NCBI GenBank assembly: GCA_004335835.1
Contig: RWJK01000996.1
Span: forward strand, 56,690 to 120,689
Direction: 5' to 3'
Source of the DNA: Scenedesmus sp. ARA3
Taxonomy: Eukaryota > Chlorophyta > Chlorophyceae > Sphaeropleales > Scenedesmaceae
DNA: 64,000 nt
Shown here: positions 11,142-23,251 of the stretch, piece after piece
Layout: the number at the start of each line of letters is the position of its first letter
Numbering within the stretch: position 1 is the stretch's first letter
Translations under genes and position numbers: made by a program
The notes under the pieces: generated by a model
Seen by the model: only the letters and a program-made list of their open reading frames with translations
Told to the model about the DNA's origin: nothing
The model's database searches: none

Positions 11142-13312
11142 TCATGCTCCCGCGGTCAAACATGTGATCGCCATCACCGCGCCAGCAACCACCACCAGCA
11201 GCAGGCCTGCCCACCAGCTCTTGCGGGGAGTGAAGATGAGCCCTGCATCCCTAAACCCTGCCTTCCTGCTGATCCTTGCAGGCACCAGCAGCGGCGCTGC
11301 AAGGCCATCTGCTGCTGCCGCTGCCTCTGTGTCAGGCGCTTCTCCTGCTGCACCTTGCTGGCCTGAGCAGACGCTAGAGGCCTGCGCTGCTGCAGCTGCT
11401 GCTGCGTCGCCTGTGGCAGCAGTGCTGCCAGCAGTAGTGTGCTTGATGATGGCTGCGTTCATCAGCAGCAGCCCAGGCAGCAGGAACACCATGAACGCCG
11501 CAGCCTGCAGCACACACAGCGGCATCAGGGGTGTGCGTTGTGCGCATGAGAGTACTGCTGGTAGAGTTGAGCAGTACACCCCATGGCAGCCCCCACAGTG
11601 AAGGCCACAAAAGCAGCACGCACTTGAACATGCTGCAGCACACAACTAAGTAAACACCAGATTCATTGTACCACTGATCATGTGCTAAATCACATGCTCA
11701 GGCTTGCTACAAGAGCACGATTCAAGCAGTGGGAGTACCAGGCAGCAACAGCTGGGCGATAACGACTGGAATGCCCCACAAAAGTGCTGCTCAATGCTCA
11801 CCGTGCCTCCAATCATGTGCAGCACTTACCCTCGGTCCGTCACCAGGCAGTGCTCACAGTGGAGGCCGCGCAAGCAGCACAAACCAAGCAGCAGCCACAA
11901 ATGATTGCACCCTGTGCACAACCCTCTCGATAGGCGAGCTCACCGTGCCTCCGATCATGTGCAGCACTGCCCCCAGGTCTGTCACCAGCATGGCAGTGCC
12001 CACAGTGGAGGCCACAAACAGGCACGTCAGCAGCCGCGACAGCCAGCCCGGCACCACCCTCACATCAGCCGTGGCGTCCAGCAGGTCCTGCAGGCAGAGG
12101 TTAGAAATGCAACGTGTTTGACACAAAGCAAGCGCGATGGCATACTACACTTCGCAGCAAGGAACGTTGCGGTCAACTTTTTGAGATGGCGGGATAGTGC
12201 ATGCTGCAGCGGCTGGATGTTGTAAGCACCGCAGCTTGCAGGGCGACACACATGCACCACTGCTGTGGCCAGCTGCTGTTGCTGCTGCTGCTGTCTGCTG
12301 CCCACCTCCCACGCCTTGCGTGCCGGGTGGTGGTTGAGCGGGTAGCTGCCCATGCACACACCACCTATGGCAGCACGCGCCACCTGCATGCACACGCACC
12401 AACATACAACGCAGTAGATGTTCTGAGCTGAGTCCAGGAGTGCATCTCAAGTGGTGGCGTCACATGCGCCCAGCACGCAACTGTTTGGTTTGGTGATGTC
12501 ACCAGCATGCAACATGCACCGCTCGCAAAGTGAAACAGAGACAAGTGCCTTGGCGAGCAGCATTCTGCGTAGTGTTGCTGCAGAGTGTTGCACAGCTGGT
12601 ACGCACTGGAAATGACAGCATTGTCAGTCAAAATGGCAGACGTTGAGCAAATGCAATCGAGTTGGATTCTGCTGCAGCAGCTGCTGCTGCCGCTGCTTCA
12701 TTTTCTACTTCTTCTGCTGCTGCTGCTGCTGCTGCCAAACACATAGCGGCAGTGGGAGCGCACCTGGATAACAACGTCGTCAGCAGGGAAGGAGTTGAGC
12801 ACGTTGCTGTTGACTGTGGTGGGGAACGCAAAGTAGCCTGCACACACATGCAGGAGGGCAGGCGTATGAATGCATTCAGTAGTTGCGTGCTGCTGAAACC
12901 CACTTCAGATATCAACCAGAGAAACTGCCATCGTGCAGCAACTACTTGATATGCTGACAGCAGTGCAACCCAGCATGATGATGCTCACGTAGCTGATGAT
13001 GGCGCCCAGAGCCTAACCGCCCTTACGTGCTGTTAAGATTGGGAGAAAACAAACACCCTCACCTGACACGCCCACAGCAGTGTAGCCCAGCAGGATGATG
13101 CTCATGTAGCTGATGATGGCACTCAGAGCCAAACAGCCCTTACGCGCTGTTAAGATTGCTAGAAAACAAACACCCTCACCTGATACGCCCACAGCAGTGT
13201 AGCCCAGCAGGATGATGCTCATGTAGCTGATGATGGCGCCCAGCATGCCGATCAGCTTGTAGGTGGAGGGCTTGGGCGCCAGCGGGCCCAGGCTGCTGTA
13301 GTGGCCAGGGCT

Positions 13313-13410
<98 letters not shown>

Positions 13411-14653
13411 GGTGAAGGTGGGTCGGCAGCATACCATGAACTAGTGAGTCATGCAAGAGCGCATACGAGTGTTAAAGCGGATGCTGGAAAGGGTGCGCAG
13501 TGTCTTAGTTGCAAGCACCAGGTTGCAGCACCAGGACTGCATCAGCAGCCATTGCTGTGGCAGGAAGGATTGGCTGTGCAAACCGCACCGTCATGCAACT
13601 GCTGCTGCTACTGTGATTGACGGACACATGCTGAACCGGCTGCAGATCGTTCTGCACAAAGACCCCATCACCTCAACCCATTTGTCCCGGCATACCTGCT
13701 TGGTAGGCGTGGGATCAGCTTATTGGGGTAGTGCTCTAGCTCCCAGAACACGCCCACAACATTCGCCTGCAGCGCATGCAGCACATGCAGAACATTAAAC
13801 ATGTTTCACATGGCAACGGTTCTTTGGCTGAATGCCAGCAGGGCGCGGTGAACTAACAGGCGATGCATGTGCACATCAGCAGAAAATCTAATCGCACCGC
13901 CACTCACTGCCCTGCCATGTCAGCGGCAGCTGGCAGGCACATGCTGCCCAGTGCTGTGGCATCATGCTTGACGCTGAAAACAGCTATCTAAAAGCAGCTT
14001 TTAGCTGCAGGCCCTGCGAGCAGGTGACTGCATTATGCCTACATCTGCTGCTGCTGCATATTTCATGATCACTGCTGAACAGCCACGCATCCAGTCCGCG
14101 GCTGCAGCTGTCTTAGTTGCTCACATGGCAGTTGAAGCCAAACACCACAATGCTGATGGAATAGAGTGACCGCAGGTCCACGTTAAAGAGTGAGATGCCT
14201 GCCATGGGGTCTGGCCGCGCTGCAGCAGCCTGCGGGCATGATGCACAATGTGCCAAACACCTGATAATGAGTGGTGATGGGGTTGGCCATGGGCCAACTG
14301 CTGCACATGTGGAGCAGTGATTGTGTCAAGGCCTGACGTGCAGTTCATGTCATTATGCTATATCTATCTGTGCTGGCTACTAACCTGACACTCAGGATTA
14401 ATCTGGGCGCAGGAAGCAGTCAAAAAAGTTGGGATGGGGGTCGCTAAACACTCTTCAAACAGTCTTGCAGAGCTCCGCAACTACTGCACTGCTCGTGACT
14501 ACAGACAATCAAATGCTGGCTGGACGGCGCTGCAGCAGCAGCCCGCGCACCTGTATGCCTCGTGTTGAAACTGCTGCTGCAGTGTACAGGAAGCCCAGCA
14601 CAGCAGCACCACTGACGTACTCTGCAGCAACGCCACCAGCAGCCACAGCAGCC

Positions 14654-14694
<41 letters not shown>

Positions 14695-16454
14695 TTTAGA
14701 AACTCTCAGTACACAGCACAGTGTGGCGTCAGTTTGTGCACAGCCGTCCGCTGCGCCTTGAGTGTGCATCACTGACATACAGTTCTATCAACAGCAGCAA
14801 CACTGTTGTACACATCAATACCCCGAATAGCCAGCTGGTGAAAGCAAACACCATTGCATGCCAGCAGCACCCTGTCACATTGTCAGCAGGTCCTGCTGCT
14901 CACCCATTGCTTGCAGGTTCCTAGGGAAGCAGCACGGCAGCAGCAGCAGCCCCACCACCAGCAGCAGCGGCACGCGCTGCGACAGCCAGGCATCTGGGCC
15001 CAGGTGCATCTGCGACAGGCTGATGAACGTGTCAGCAACAACAACCTGAAGAGAACGGCAACAAAAGCAGCGGCACCAGCAGCAGCAGCAGCAGCGGCAG
15101 CAGCAGCAGCAGCAGCGGCAAAAAGCAGCATGGCCGTGGAAAGATCGCCAACATGGGCTTGCAGCAAAACACACATACACAAGCACAATCTGCTTTCCAT
15201 GACTTGTGCTGACTGCCCATCTCCCTGAAACCCTGTAGCCCATCAAACCCAAAATGCCGCCAAGGATGTACGTGAACCCAAGTCACCATGCAACCAGCAA
15301 TCCACCAAGTTGGCTACGCGGAGCCCCACAGGTACAGCACAGTCATGGCAGGCAGCCCCGCGCCAGTCTTGCGGCAAGCAATCAACCAAGTAAGCATTTG
15401 AACCCAGGACCCACCAAAGTAAGCACGCGCACACACACCCCACGAAGCACGCATGCAAACCTCCCAACACACCAGCAAGCATGCAAACCCCCGCACCCAC
15501 CAAGTATGAGCACAAATTGCTTTCCATGACATGTGCTCACTGCCCATCTCCCGAAAACCCTGTAGCCCAAAATGCCACCAAGGAAGCACGTGAACCCCAG
15601 TCACCATGCAAACCAGCAATCCACCAAGTAGGCCACGTTCGAGCCTCACATGTACAACACAGTTATGGCAGACCGCACCGCACTTGTCTTGCGCCCAGCA
15701 ACCCATCAAGGACGCACCCCCCCCCNCCCACACACACACACACACCAGCAAGCATGCTAAGCCCCAAACCCACCAAGTATGCCACGCTCGAGCCCCAGAG
15801 GTACAGCACAGTCACGGCAGACAGCCCCGCGCCGGTCTTGCGGCCCAGCGCGCGGCGGATCAAGCTGCCGTAGCTAGCAGCGTCGTATCGCTCCGCAAAC
15901 TTGGCCAGCACGTACATTGTGAGCGACTCCAGGCTGGCCACTGCCGCAAACAGCAGGAGCGAACCCACCAGGCCTACATAATGTAGTGCAGCAGGAACAA
16001 GCAGGTAATAGTTCAAGTAACAGAGCACAGGGATTGGAGTCCGTGGAATGGCACAGCAAGGCAGCCTGTGGTGGGCTTTGAATTGGACAGGCACTGCCGC
16101 TGCTGCGCAACACAGTGGATAGGTTGATGTAGAGGCCAGGCGCCACATCCAGCAAAGGCCCTACAGCTGCGGATTGGGCCCTGGGCCACATCACAGCCTG
16201 CATTGCTTGCACTTTTTTTGTAAGACTACATCCTTCTGCCACCAGCTGACCTTCCCACCTGTGCATCTGAAGGCGAAAGGCAGCCCCAGCACGCCCGCCC
16301 CTATGGCTGTGTTGCACAACGTGAAGACAGAAGATATGCTGCTAGCACCCACTGACAGCTGCTCATCTTGCTGCACGCCAGCTCTGCAGCAGCAACAACC
16401 AGCAGTAGCAGAGGCAGCGCTGTGGCAGTGGATGAGGACGCTGTGGGGCAGCAC
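11142..16454 (-). CDS. AAAP/SLC38-type amino acid transporter, 11 exons, 524 aa
   Basis: The exons are 16454-16259, 15973-15774, 15045-14904, 14621-14551, 14229-14125, 13766-13696, 13310-13180, 12837-12764, 12383-12306, 12087-11944 and 11504-11142, totalling 1575 nt in frame. Family hallmarks appear in order: TLCNTAIGAGVLGLPFAF in TM1, LVGSLLLFAAVASLESLTM, VLYLWGSSVAYL, a VVVADTFISL loop, SISIVVFGFNCH, FWELEHYPNKLIPRLPS, then a GYFAFPTTVNSNVLNSFP motif typical of SLC38/AAAP, and further membrane segments (LTCLFVASTVGTAMLVTDL, FMVFLLPGLLLM). Eleven helices are expected for the family. The likely role is proton- or sodium-coupled transport of neutral amino acids across the plasma or vacuolar membrane; the substrate cannot be read. 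Exon 4 and exon 7 acceptors lie at the ends of CTG tracts. The start Met is the least certain part, because other in-frame options are low complexity. Confidence 0.88.
11575..11885 (-). repeat. Donor-side copies of transporter exon 10
   Basis: A copy at about 11800-11885 repeats the end of exon 10 (real donor at 11943) with VASTVGTAM-like sequence and donor. A weaker second copy is visible near 11580-11620. Confidence 0.75.
12958..13128 (-). repeat. Two donor-side copies of transporter exon 7, about 117-bp period
   Basis: The end of exon 7 (ISYMSIILLGYTAVGVSG plus GTGAGGG donor, real donor at 13179) recurs almost unchanged at 13052-13128 and more diverged at 12958-13013. Copied intron sequence (GAAAACAAACACC) lies between copies. 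Confidence 0.92.
13314..13409 (+). repeat. (CAG)32 tract, sense CTG, forming a splice acceptor tract
   Basis: It is 96 bp of pure CAG on the plus strand. In the minus-strand transporter it reads (CTG)32 followed by CTGCAG, immediately before exon 7 at 13310, where a polypyrimidine tract and AG are expected. It is the longest pure triplet tract I saw in the window. Confidence 0.95.
15300..15710 (-). repeat. Two donor-side copies of transporter exon 2
   Basis: The end of exon 2 (KTGAGLSAVTVLYLWGSS, real donor at 15773) recurs near 15635-15705 and 15307-15385 with surrounding intron sequence, giving a period of roughly 330 bp. The copies have lost the full reading frame. Confidence 0.88.
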
Positions 16455-16597
16455 GCTTTACAGGAAGGCTGGAAACCCTGCCGTTGGCAGCTGCTACTCC
16501 AGCACTGTTCGGTGCTGCTGCTGCTGCTGCTGCTGCTTTGAAGACATTGTCCGACATGGACAACTCGAAACTAATAGCAAAACTCAACAATGTACCC

Positions 16598-16646
<49 letters not shown>

Positions 16647-17695
16647 AAGCCAGCTAGTGCATGGCTGAGCAGCCGCACCTGGGGGAGGCTTCTTCTATTA
16701 ATATTCGCGGAACCCGTGGCACAGGCCTGTATAAAGGAACAACAATTCGCCTCAGCAGGGTCCTTATGGCTGCTGCATCCCGGCACGTGCTGCTGCTGCC
16801 TTTCCGCGTGGCAAATCACCGTGGGTTGTAATACACCTCCGTATCAGAACTTGATTCCACCATTACGTTAGCCTTTTGACCACTCGGTTAGTACCGTCAA
16901 CTTCTAATGGCTTGCAAGCGACCAGAGAGCACCAGCGTGCTACTTGGCTAAGCAGGCAGGACAACCGTATCGTTGGTCAGCACGGCCTGCAGACCGCAAA
17001 CACTTTTACGCTGTGATTACTTCAAACTTTGACAGACATCTTGGATGTTGAACAACACGGACATAACCCGCTGCATCAGCAGATGTACAGCAGCTGTGTT
17101 ATTCTTTCAGGCATAACGCAAGGGTCCGCTGAAGCCCTGCATTTCACCCAGGTAGGAGGTGTGAAGGCGCATGGGGTATCCTCATCGTCACTGTAGCTCA
17201 TTCAATCATTCAGTACGACCACATATGCAGTGCTGCTATGCAGTTGCGGCGCATCACACGTCCATGCCAGCGCCTTGCGCGATATGCATTTTAACACAGA
17301 GAGTAGATGCATGCGACCATAAAGGTGTAGACTCACTAGTATAGTGTATAAGAGAGGCATGTCTGACCTTGACCATGGAACGCAAAAACAACAGAGCCTA
17401 CATCTCACACCTTCTGAATTTGCATAACCTCTTGTTGCGCTTTGTCAAACCAAGATGCTTTGCTAGCCATCTTGCATGCGTCCAACAACATTATAAATAC
17501 AACAACACACATCGTCGTCAAAATGACCTCATTGCGTGCGTATCAAGCACATGCCATGCCAGCATACTCCCCTCATACCCCAACAACCAGCCCATCCGCT
17601 TGGCAGTGTCAGATGCACGGCCGTCCAGCCGCTTAGCCAAATAGCTTGCAATGGGGCTGCTTCACCACGAGCGCTTCTCAGCGCTCAAGCACCCA
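16455..17695. other. Intergenic region upstream of the transporter gene
   Basis: About 1.2 kb with a (CAG)15 tract at about 16602-16645 just upstream of the assigned transporter start. No gene is supported. A tRNA-like A-box sequence on the minus strand near 16870-16890 was examined and rejected. Confidence 0.5.
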
Positions 17696-19366
17696 TCAGT
17701 AGCGGTGCACCGGCACGTTCTGGTCATACGATGGCTGCTGGTACAAGTTGTAGTGCCCACTAGGCTGAGGCGGGACAGCCATTGACCCGCCAGGTGGCAG
17801 CTGCCCCCCAGCTGCTGTTGCTGGGTAAGCAGCTGTTGGCGGCGGCTGGGGTGCTGCATAGCTGGGCGGATATCCGTACTGCCCATTGCTGTACGGCGGT
17901 ACCCCAGCAACTGGCGCAGCCATCTGTCACCAAGTGACAACAGCGCAGGGACGGCAAGGAGGCAAGGTGACAAGGCAGGGACATTGCAGGGATGGCAAGG
18001 AGGCAAGGTGACATTAGTGGGAGAGGCACGAGTTTCAAAAGTTGAGAGAAGACAGTTGCATGTGGATCCAGGCACATCTTGCAGCATGCGCCACAACAGG
18101 GTGAACACATAGTTTGAATGAATGACAATGCGATGGGCGACAACCGACAGGCTTGCCTCAAGGGGTCTGCATGAAGCCTGGGTTCACAACAGGGTGAACA
18201 CGGCAACCAGTAGAGCAGCAGCAACAAAAGAGGCAGCAGCATAGCACATGCGCAAGTGAAGGTGTGCAAGACGCAGCTGGCCCTAGTAGTACACCCGACC
18301 TCCCTACAATGCCACCAGCCAAAACTTGCTACAAGGCTGCCATCAACCACCAAATTTTACATTGCAAGGGCCGCACAACCGCGCAATGACGTTCGAGCTG
18401 CCCAAGCCACCAGGTGATTGCTGCAGCACCCAACAGCATGATTGGAACATTCATCCAGGCTCGACCTGTGGTGACCATCTTCTCATTCATCACCCACTTG
18501 ATCAGCCGCACAACAACTGAACAAGCAAAGCCAGCTGGCCCCACACCCCGCAACGCACCTGCACGCCATACAGCGCGCCCGGCGCTGCGGCTGCCGCGCC
18601 CGCTGCGTGCTTGGGGCTCCTCGAGCAGCAGCAGAAGTAGCAGCAGGGCAGCCAGGTCAACACTGCCAGGAACAGCCAGCCCACAGACCACACTGCGATG
18701 GGGCGCTTCATGCAGACCAGATATTGCTCGTAGCAGGCTGTCACGCGTGGCGCTTCTGAGGGGACTGTGCGGTTGAGGCACACGTAGCCGCCACCTGGAG
18801 TGCAGATATGGATGCAGTAGCCACAGCAGCCGCAGCAGCAGCAACAAGCACAGCAGACACAGCATCAGCATCAGCATGTGATAGGGGCGTAATGTGGCTG
18901 AGCCACAAGTAGTTGCAGCATGCAGCAGCTGCATTGGCTGCACTTGAGAGCACCTTGACAGTTTAATTTCAGCACCAGCAAGTGCAATAGCTGGGGACAG
19001 TGACTTGCAGGCAGCAGCTGCGCGTCAGATTGCTGTTTGTTAGATGCTGCCAACATATCCCTGAAGACGTTGTACACTGCTGCACGGCCATCAGCTAGGC
19101 GTGCAGCTGCTGTCGCCGCTGTTTCACGCTGCCGCCAAGCACCCCACACCATTGCCAGCATGTTTTTTGGACGCCAAAGCAAACGCACCTGCTATAGGGG
19201 AGCAGGCGCACGCGCTGTGCTTGTTGATGCACTTCTTGACCTCAATCACGCCGGGAATCCAAAACGCGGTGCCCAGCACCACTGCCAGCACTACGAGGCC
19301 CCACGCAATGCGGTTGCCACGCGTGCCGAAGCCCCAGTAGCAGCCTTTGCCGCCATCTTTAGCCAT
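17696..19366 (-). CDS. Small two-span membrane protein with Cys-rich loop and PPxY tail, 3 exons, 213 aa
   Basis: The exons 19366-19189, 18794-18559 and 17923-17696 total 642 nt in frame. The protein has a short hydrophilic N-terminus (MAKDGGKGCYWG), a first membrane segment (IAWGLVVLAVVLGTAFWIPG), a loop with about seven cysteines (CINKHSACACSP, then CLNRTVP, TACYEQYLVCMK), a second membrane segment (VWSVGWLFLAVLTWLPCCYF) followed by palmitoylation-like cysteines, and a 76-residue Pro/Tyr/Gln-rich tail. The tail contains VPPYSNGQYGYPPSYAAP, which includes a PPxY motif able to bind WW domains in other proteins. The architecture resembles small Shisa-type adaptors, but homology is not claimed. 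The family is not recognised; a role as a membrane adaptor is inference. Confidence 0.7.
17940..18015. repeat. About 34-bp tandem duplication in intron 2
   Basis: The phrase GGCAAGGAGGCAAGGTGACA occurs twice in direct orientation just upstream of the last exon of the small membrane-protein gene. Confidence 0.7.
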
Positions 19367-20671
19367 AACGCTGCTGCCGATGGCTGCGTCTGCTGACTTT
19401 CTGGCGCTTGCTGCGGCACAGCAGCTGCGGGTTATGTGCCGTTGTTAGATGCACGACTCGTGTGACAGAGGGCCCTGGCCTGCTGCTGTCAGCCTGGCCT
19501 GATTCTGCTACTGTGAATGTTCAATGTCAGGTGCAGGACCTGCAGCCAGTCAGTCAGTCAATCTGTTATGTGCAGCCCGGTCGTCGTTTCATCGAGCGTC
19601 GTCCACACTACATACGCAGGCTGGAAGAGTGAGTTGCTGCTGCTGGTGCTGCTGCTACAGCAGCAGTGCTGGTAAGAAGCAACTGCCGCGAGAGTTTACT
19701 TCACTCGATACATGCAAACTTCAAACTCATTTAATTTGATAGGCCGCAACTGCTGCAGGGCTACCCTGGAGGCAAACGTGCTGGCCTTCGCACCCGGCTT
19801 GAAGGCCACTTTTGGGCTGAGCACCAGGCTCCCACCAGAGCAAACGGCTGAGCCTATAAGTGAATATATTTGTCCTACTAGACTAATAAATGCGGCGATT
19901 AGCTTCTTTCGTGCTCAAGCCAAACGTCGAATGATGCAAGATGATTCATAGAGTGGTGTTGCTGTTCGTTCGGGAATGATACTTTGAGATACTGAGCAAT
20001 GTGACGTTTTGACACTCCTGCGAACCTGCGGCCGATCAAAGCAGCCCCCAAGACCTACAGGCGTAACCCAAGTTCGTATTATTGCAGTCTCATGCAGTAA
20101 CGGCAGCCATACGATGACTAGCCTTTTCATTGCTTGCAGTCGTTTACGTCGGCATGGAGAGCGACGGCTGGGCAGCGGTCGCAAGTGAGGCATTAACACC
20201 TGCTGGGTTCCTGCCAGTTGCCAGGCATCTGCCGTGGTGGCAGCATGCGTGATTGCGCAGTTCTACAAATCTAAGCACCTAATGTGATGACAAGCATTCC
20301 CAATGTGTCCATCCTGATGCACAGCCCACGATGTGTGTTACACTACGGGACCACAGCCCAAATCTCCATGCCTACTGCGTCTAGCTGACTCCTGCAAACG
20401 CAGCGGCAGCTGATGTCATATGACAATACCACGCTGCTCTAGACTGCGAAGAACCATGCTAAATGCATAGCTGTGCACCTTCAAGCAATGCGGAGTTGAT
20501 GTCAGCTGGAAGCGGGCTGCTTTTAACAAGTGGATGGAGTGTTAGCTGCTGCTGCAGACACTCCCCTGTGCTTCTTGCGCCGCTCCCCATGATGCTGCCA
20601 GCACAGCAGTGCTGTTGCTGCTGCTGCTCACCCGCACCCGCTGCATCATGCTGAGCAGCGCCATCCTCTTG
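19367..20671. other. Intergenic region, 1.3 kb
   Basis: It lies between the start of the small membrane-protein gene and the stop of the REB1-like gene, both minus strand. A TGTAA motif in minus orientation occurs near 20338, about 335 nt past the REB1-like stop. I see no gene or structured RNA here. Confidence 0.5.
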
Positions 20672-21492
20672 CTACTGGGCATGCCGCTTCTTCCTCTTCT
20701 GCTTTGGTTCTTTGTCACCATCACCTGCCGCAGCAGCAGCAGCAGCTGCTGCTGCTGCTGCTGCTGCAAAACCTGCCTCTGCCTCCGCCTCATGATCACC
20801 ATTGACCTCTGCTTCAGCCTGCTGCTGCTTGCGCTTCTTCTTCTTCTGTTTGCCACCTGCTGCTGCTGTTGCTGCTGCTTCTGCTTCTGCTGCTGTGACA
20901 TTCCCTGCCGCTGCGGCTGCCTCAGCATCACCAGTGGCCTCTGCTTCAGCCTGCTGCTGCTTGCGTTTCTTCTTCTGCTGCTTGCCACTTGCTGCTGCTG
21001 CAGCTGCTGCTGCTTCATCCTCTGCCGCTGCAGCTGCTTCAGCGTCATCATTGGCCCCTGCTTCAGCTTGCTGCTGCTTCCGCTTCTTCTTATGCTTGCC
21101 TGGTGCTGCTGCTGCTGCTGCTCCTGCTGCATCTGCTGCAGCTGCTGCTTCATCCCCTGCCGCTGCCGCTGTCTCAGCGTCATCATTGGCCTCTGCTTCA
21201 GCCTGCTGCTGCTTCCGCTTCTTCTTCTGCTTGCCTGCTGCAGCTGCTGCTGCTGCTGCTGCATCCCCTGCCCCTGCCTCCGCCCCACCACCATCACTGG
21301 CCTCTGCTTCATCCGCTTGCTGCTGCTTCCGTTTCCTCTTTGGCTTGCCACCTGCTGCTGCAGCTGCTGCCGAGGCCACCTTGGCCTCGCTCTGCTGCAC
21401 GCGCGCTACAGCCTCTGCCACTGCTGCAGAGAAGGAGGCACGGGACTCAACAGGCAGGTGCTTCAGCACCAGGCGCCAGCGCCGCTGACACT

Positions 21493-21527
<35 letters not shown>

Positions 21528-21785
21528 GCCACAATTGGATGCACAACACAAAGCTGTTGCGTTCAGCACCACACCCAGCACAAGTGGCTTGCTGGGCACC
21601 TCAACAGACATTGAGAGGCTGGTACGGACAGCTGCTGCTGCCACACTGTTGCATTCAGCCCATGTATTCACAGTACCTAGCTAGCAGCAAGCCCTAGCCC
21701 ATCAAGCAGCTCCGTATTTGTCGGGACTGTGTTAAGAACGCACGTTGAGGCTGGTGCTGCTGCTGCTGCTGCTGCCGCTGCCGCT

Positions 21786-21816
<31 letters not shown>

Positions 21817-22024
21817 TGGGTGCCACGTCATCCGCCCAAGCCTCACCTGCTCCACGCTGCGGCCAGGCACCAGGTCGTCCCAGTCCACCTGGTACGACTC
21901 AGCCGCCCCCGCTGCTGCCGCTGCCGCCAGGGCAGTGATGAGCCGCTTGTCATCGCCCCTGCCCCACTGGCCGGACTCGATCATGCTGGGCGCCAGGCCT
22001 GAGTGCCACTTCTCGGCACACTGC

Positions 22025-22089
<65 letters not shown>

Positions 22090-23204
22090 TGACAAGGTCG
22101 GTGGCAGTAACCCTGGAGGAAGGTGCAGTGCAACCACTGTGAGTTCACAGCGGCTAGATGAATCAGGGTGCTGCGAAGCCCATTCAGCATAGCGTGCAAG
22201 GCTGTGGGAACAACACGTGCGTGAGCGCGGCGCCAGTTCAAAGAGGGCCGCCGCAACGTATGCGAAGCTAATTGGGATGCAGTGTGGCGATATATGCTTG
22301 TGATTGCTGCTGCTGCACACCTGTCGTGAGGTGCGCGTGCCCATCTGGCGCGCCACAAAGGTCCAGTCGATGTTGTCCAGCGTCTGGCGGCAGCAGCAGC
22401 AGCAGCAGCAGCGGCGGTGGCAGCAGCAGAAGGCGCGTGAGTTACTGCCAGCTCCTGTGTGGGTGTAAATTGAAGACGTTGGCAATGCTGTTTCTGTATG
22501 AATGCAACGACCTAACCTAAGCGACCAGCAGCACACCATTATGCAGTGCTTCAGGTGGCACTGCTGCCCCTCACCGTGACAGCCACTGGCCGCACCTCAC
22601 TGGTCTCACTGGGCAGCAGGCTGCTCACCCAGACCCCATGCGTGCAAAAAGGCATCCTGCAAGTATAGTGCGCACGGCAGCGCTCACGCGCCCCTCACTG
22701 TGACTGCCACTCAAACAGCTTTGCACCACCTCCCAGTACACCACCACCTCCCACTGCACCCAACAGCCATGTGCTCGCAGGTACCAGAAGCACTCGCCCC
22801 TCACTGTGACTGCCACTCAACCAGCTTTGCCAACACCACTCGGCCCTCACCGTGACAGCCACAGGCCGCGCCTCAGCGGTTTCACTGGGCAGCAGGCTGC
22901 TGCTGATGGTGCAAAAGACATGCTGCAGGTACCAAAACCACCCGGCCCTCACCGTGACTGCCGATCAAACAACAGCTGTGCATCACCTTCCCGTACACCC
23001 AACAGCATCAAACCCACGGGCCCTCACCGTGACAGCCACAGGCCGCGCCTCACTGGCCTCACTGGGCAGCAGACTGCTGCTGATGGTGCGCGGGCCGCTG
23101 CCGCTGCCGTCTGTTGCCGCCTGCTGCTCCAGTGCCTGCCGGTAGCTGTCCACCAGGCTCTGCAGCAAGTCAACCTCGTCATCACTCCACTTGCCTGCGG
23201 CAGC

Positions 23205-23251
<47 letters not shown>

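Noticed and set aside
15720..15742. Short C-run and (CA)n with an N at 15726
   Set aside because: One ambiguous base in a homopolymer run. It reflects sequencing or assembly difficulty and lies in an intron.
16845..16905. tRNA-like sequence on the minus strand (ACCGAGTGGTCAAAAGGC resembling a D-arm/A box)
   Set aside because: No canonical GGTTCGANTCC T-arm, the acceptor stem does not pair and no anticodon arm fits. A chance match or an old relic at best.
18400..18500. Possible extra exon (AWMNVPIMLLGAAAITW) of the small membrane protein
   Set aside because: No splice-site combination keeps phase with exon 2, and the three-exon model is complete and in frame without it.
20609..21697. A 362-residue open frame on the plus strand opposite the REB1-like last exon
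   Set aside because: It is Leu/Cys-rich and arises because CAG repeats have no stop codons in any frame. The minus-strand frame joins to phased exons and is the real one.
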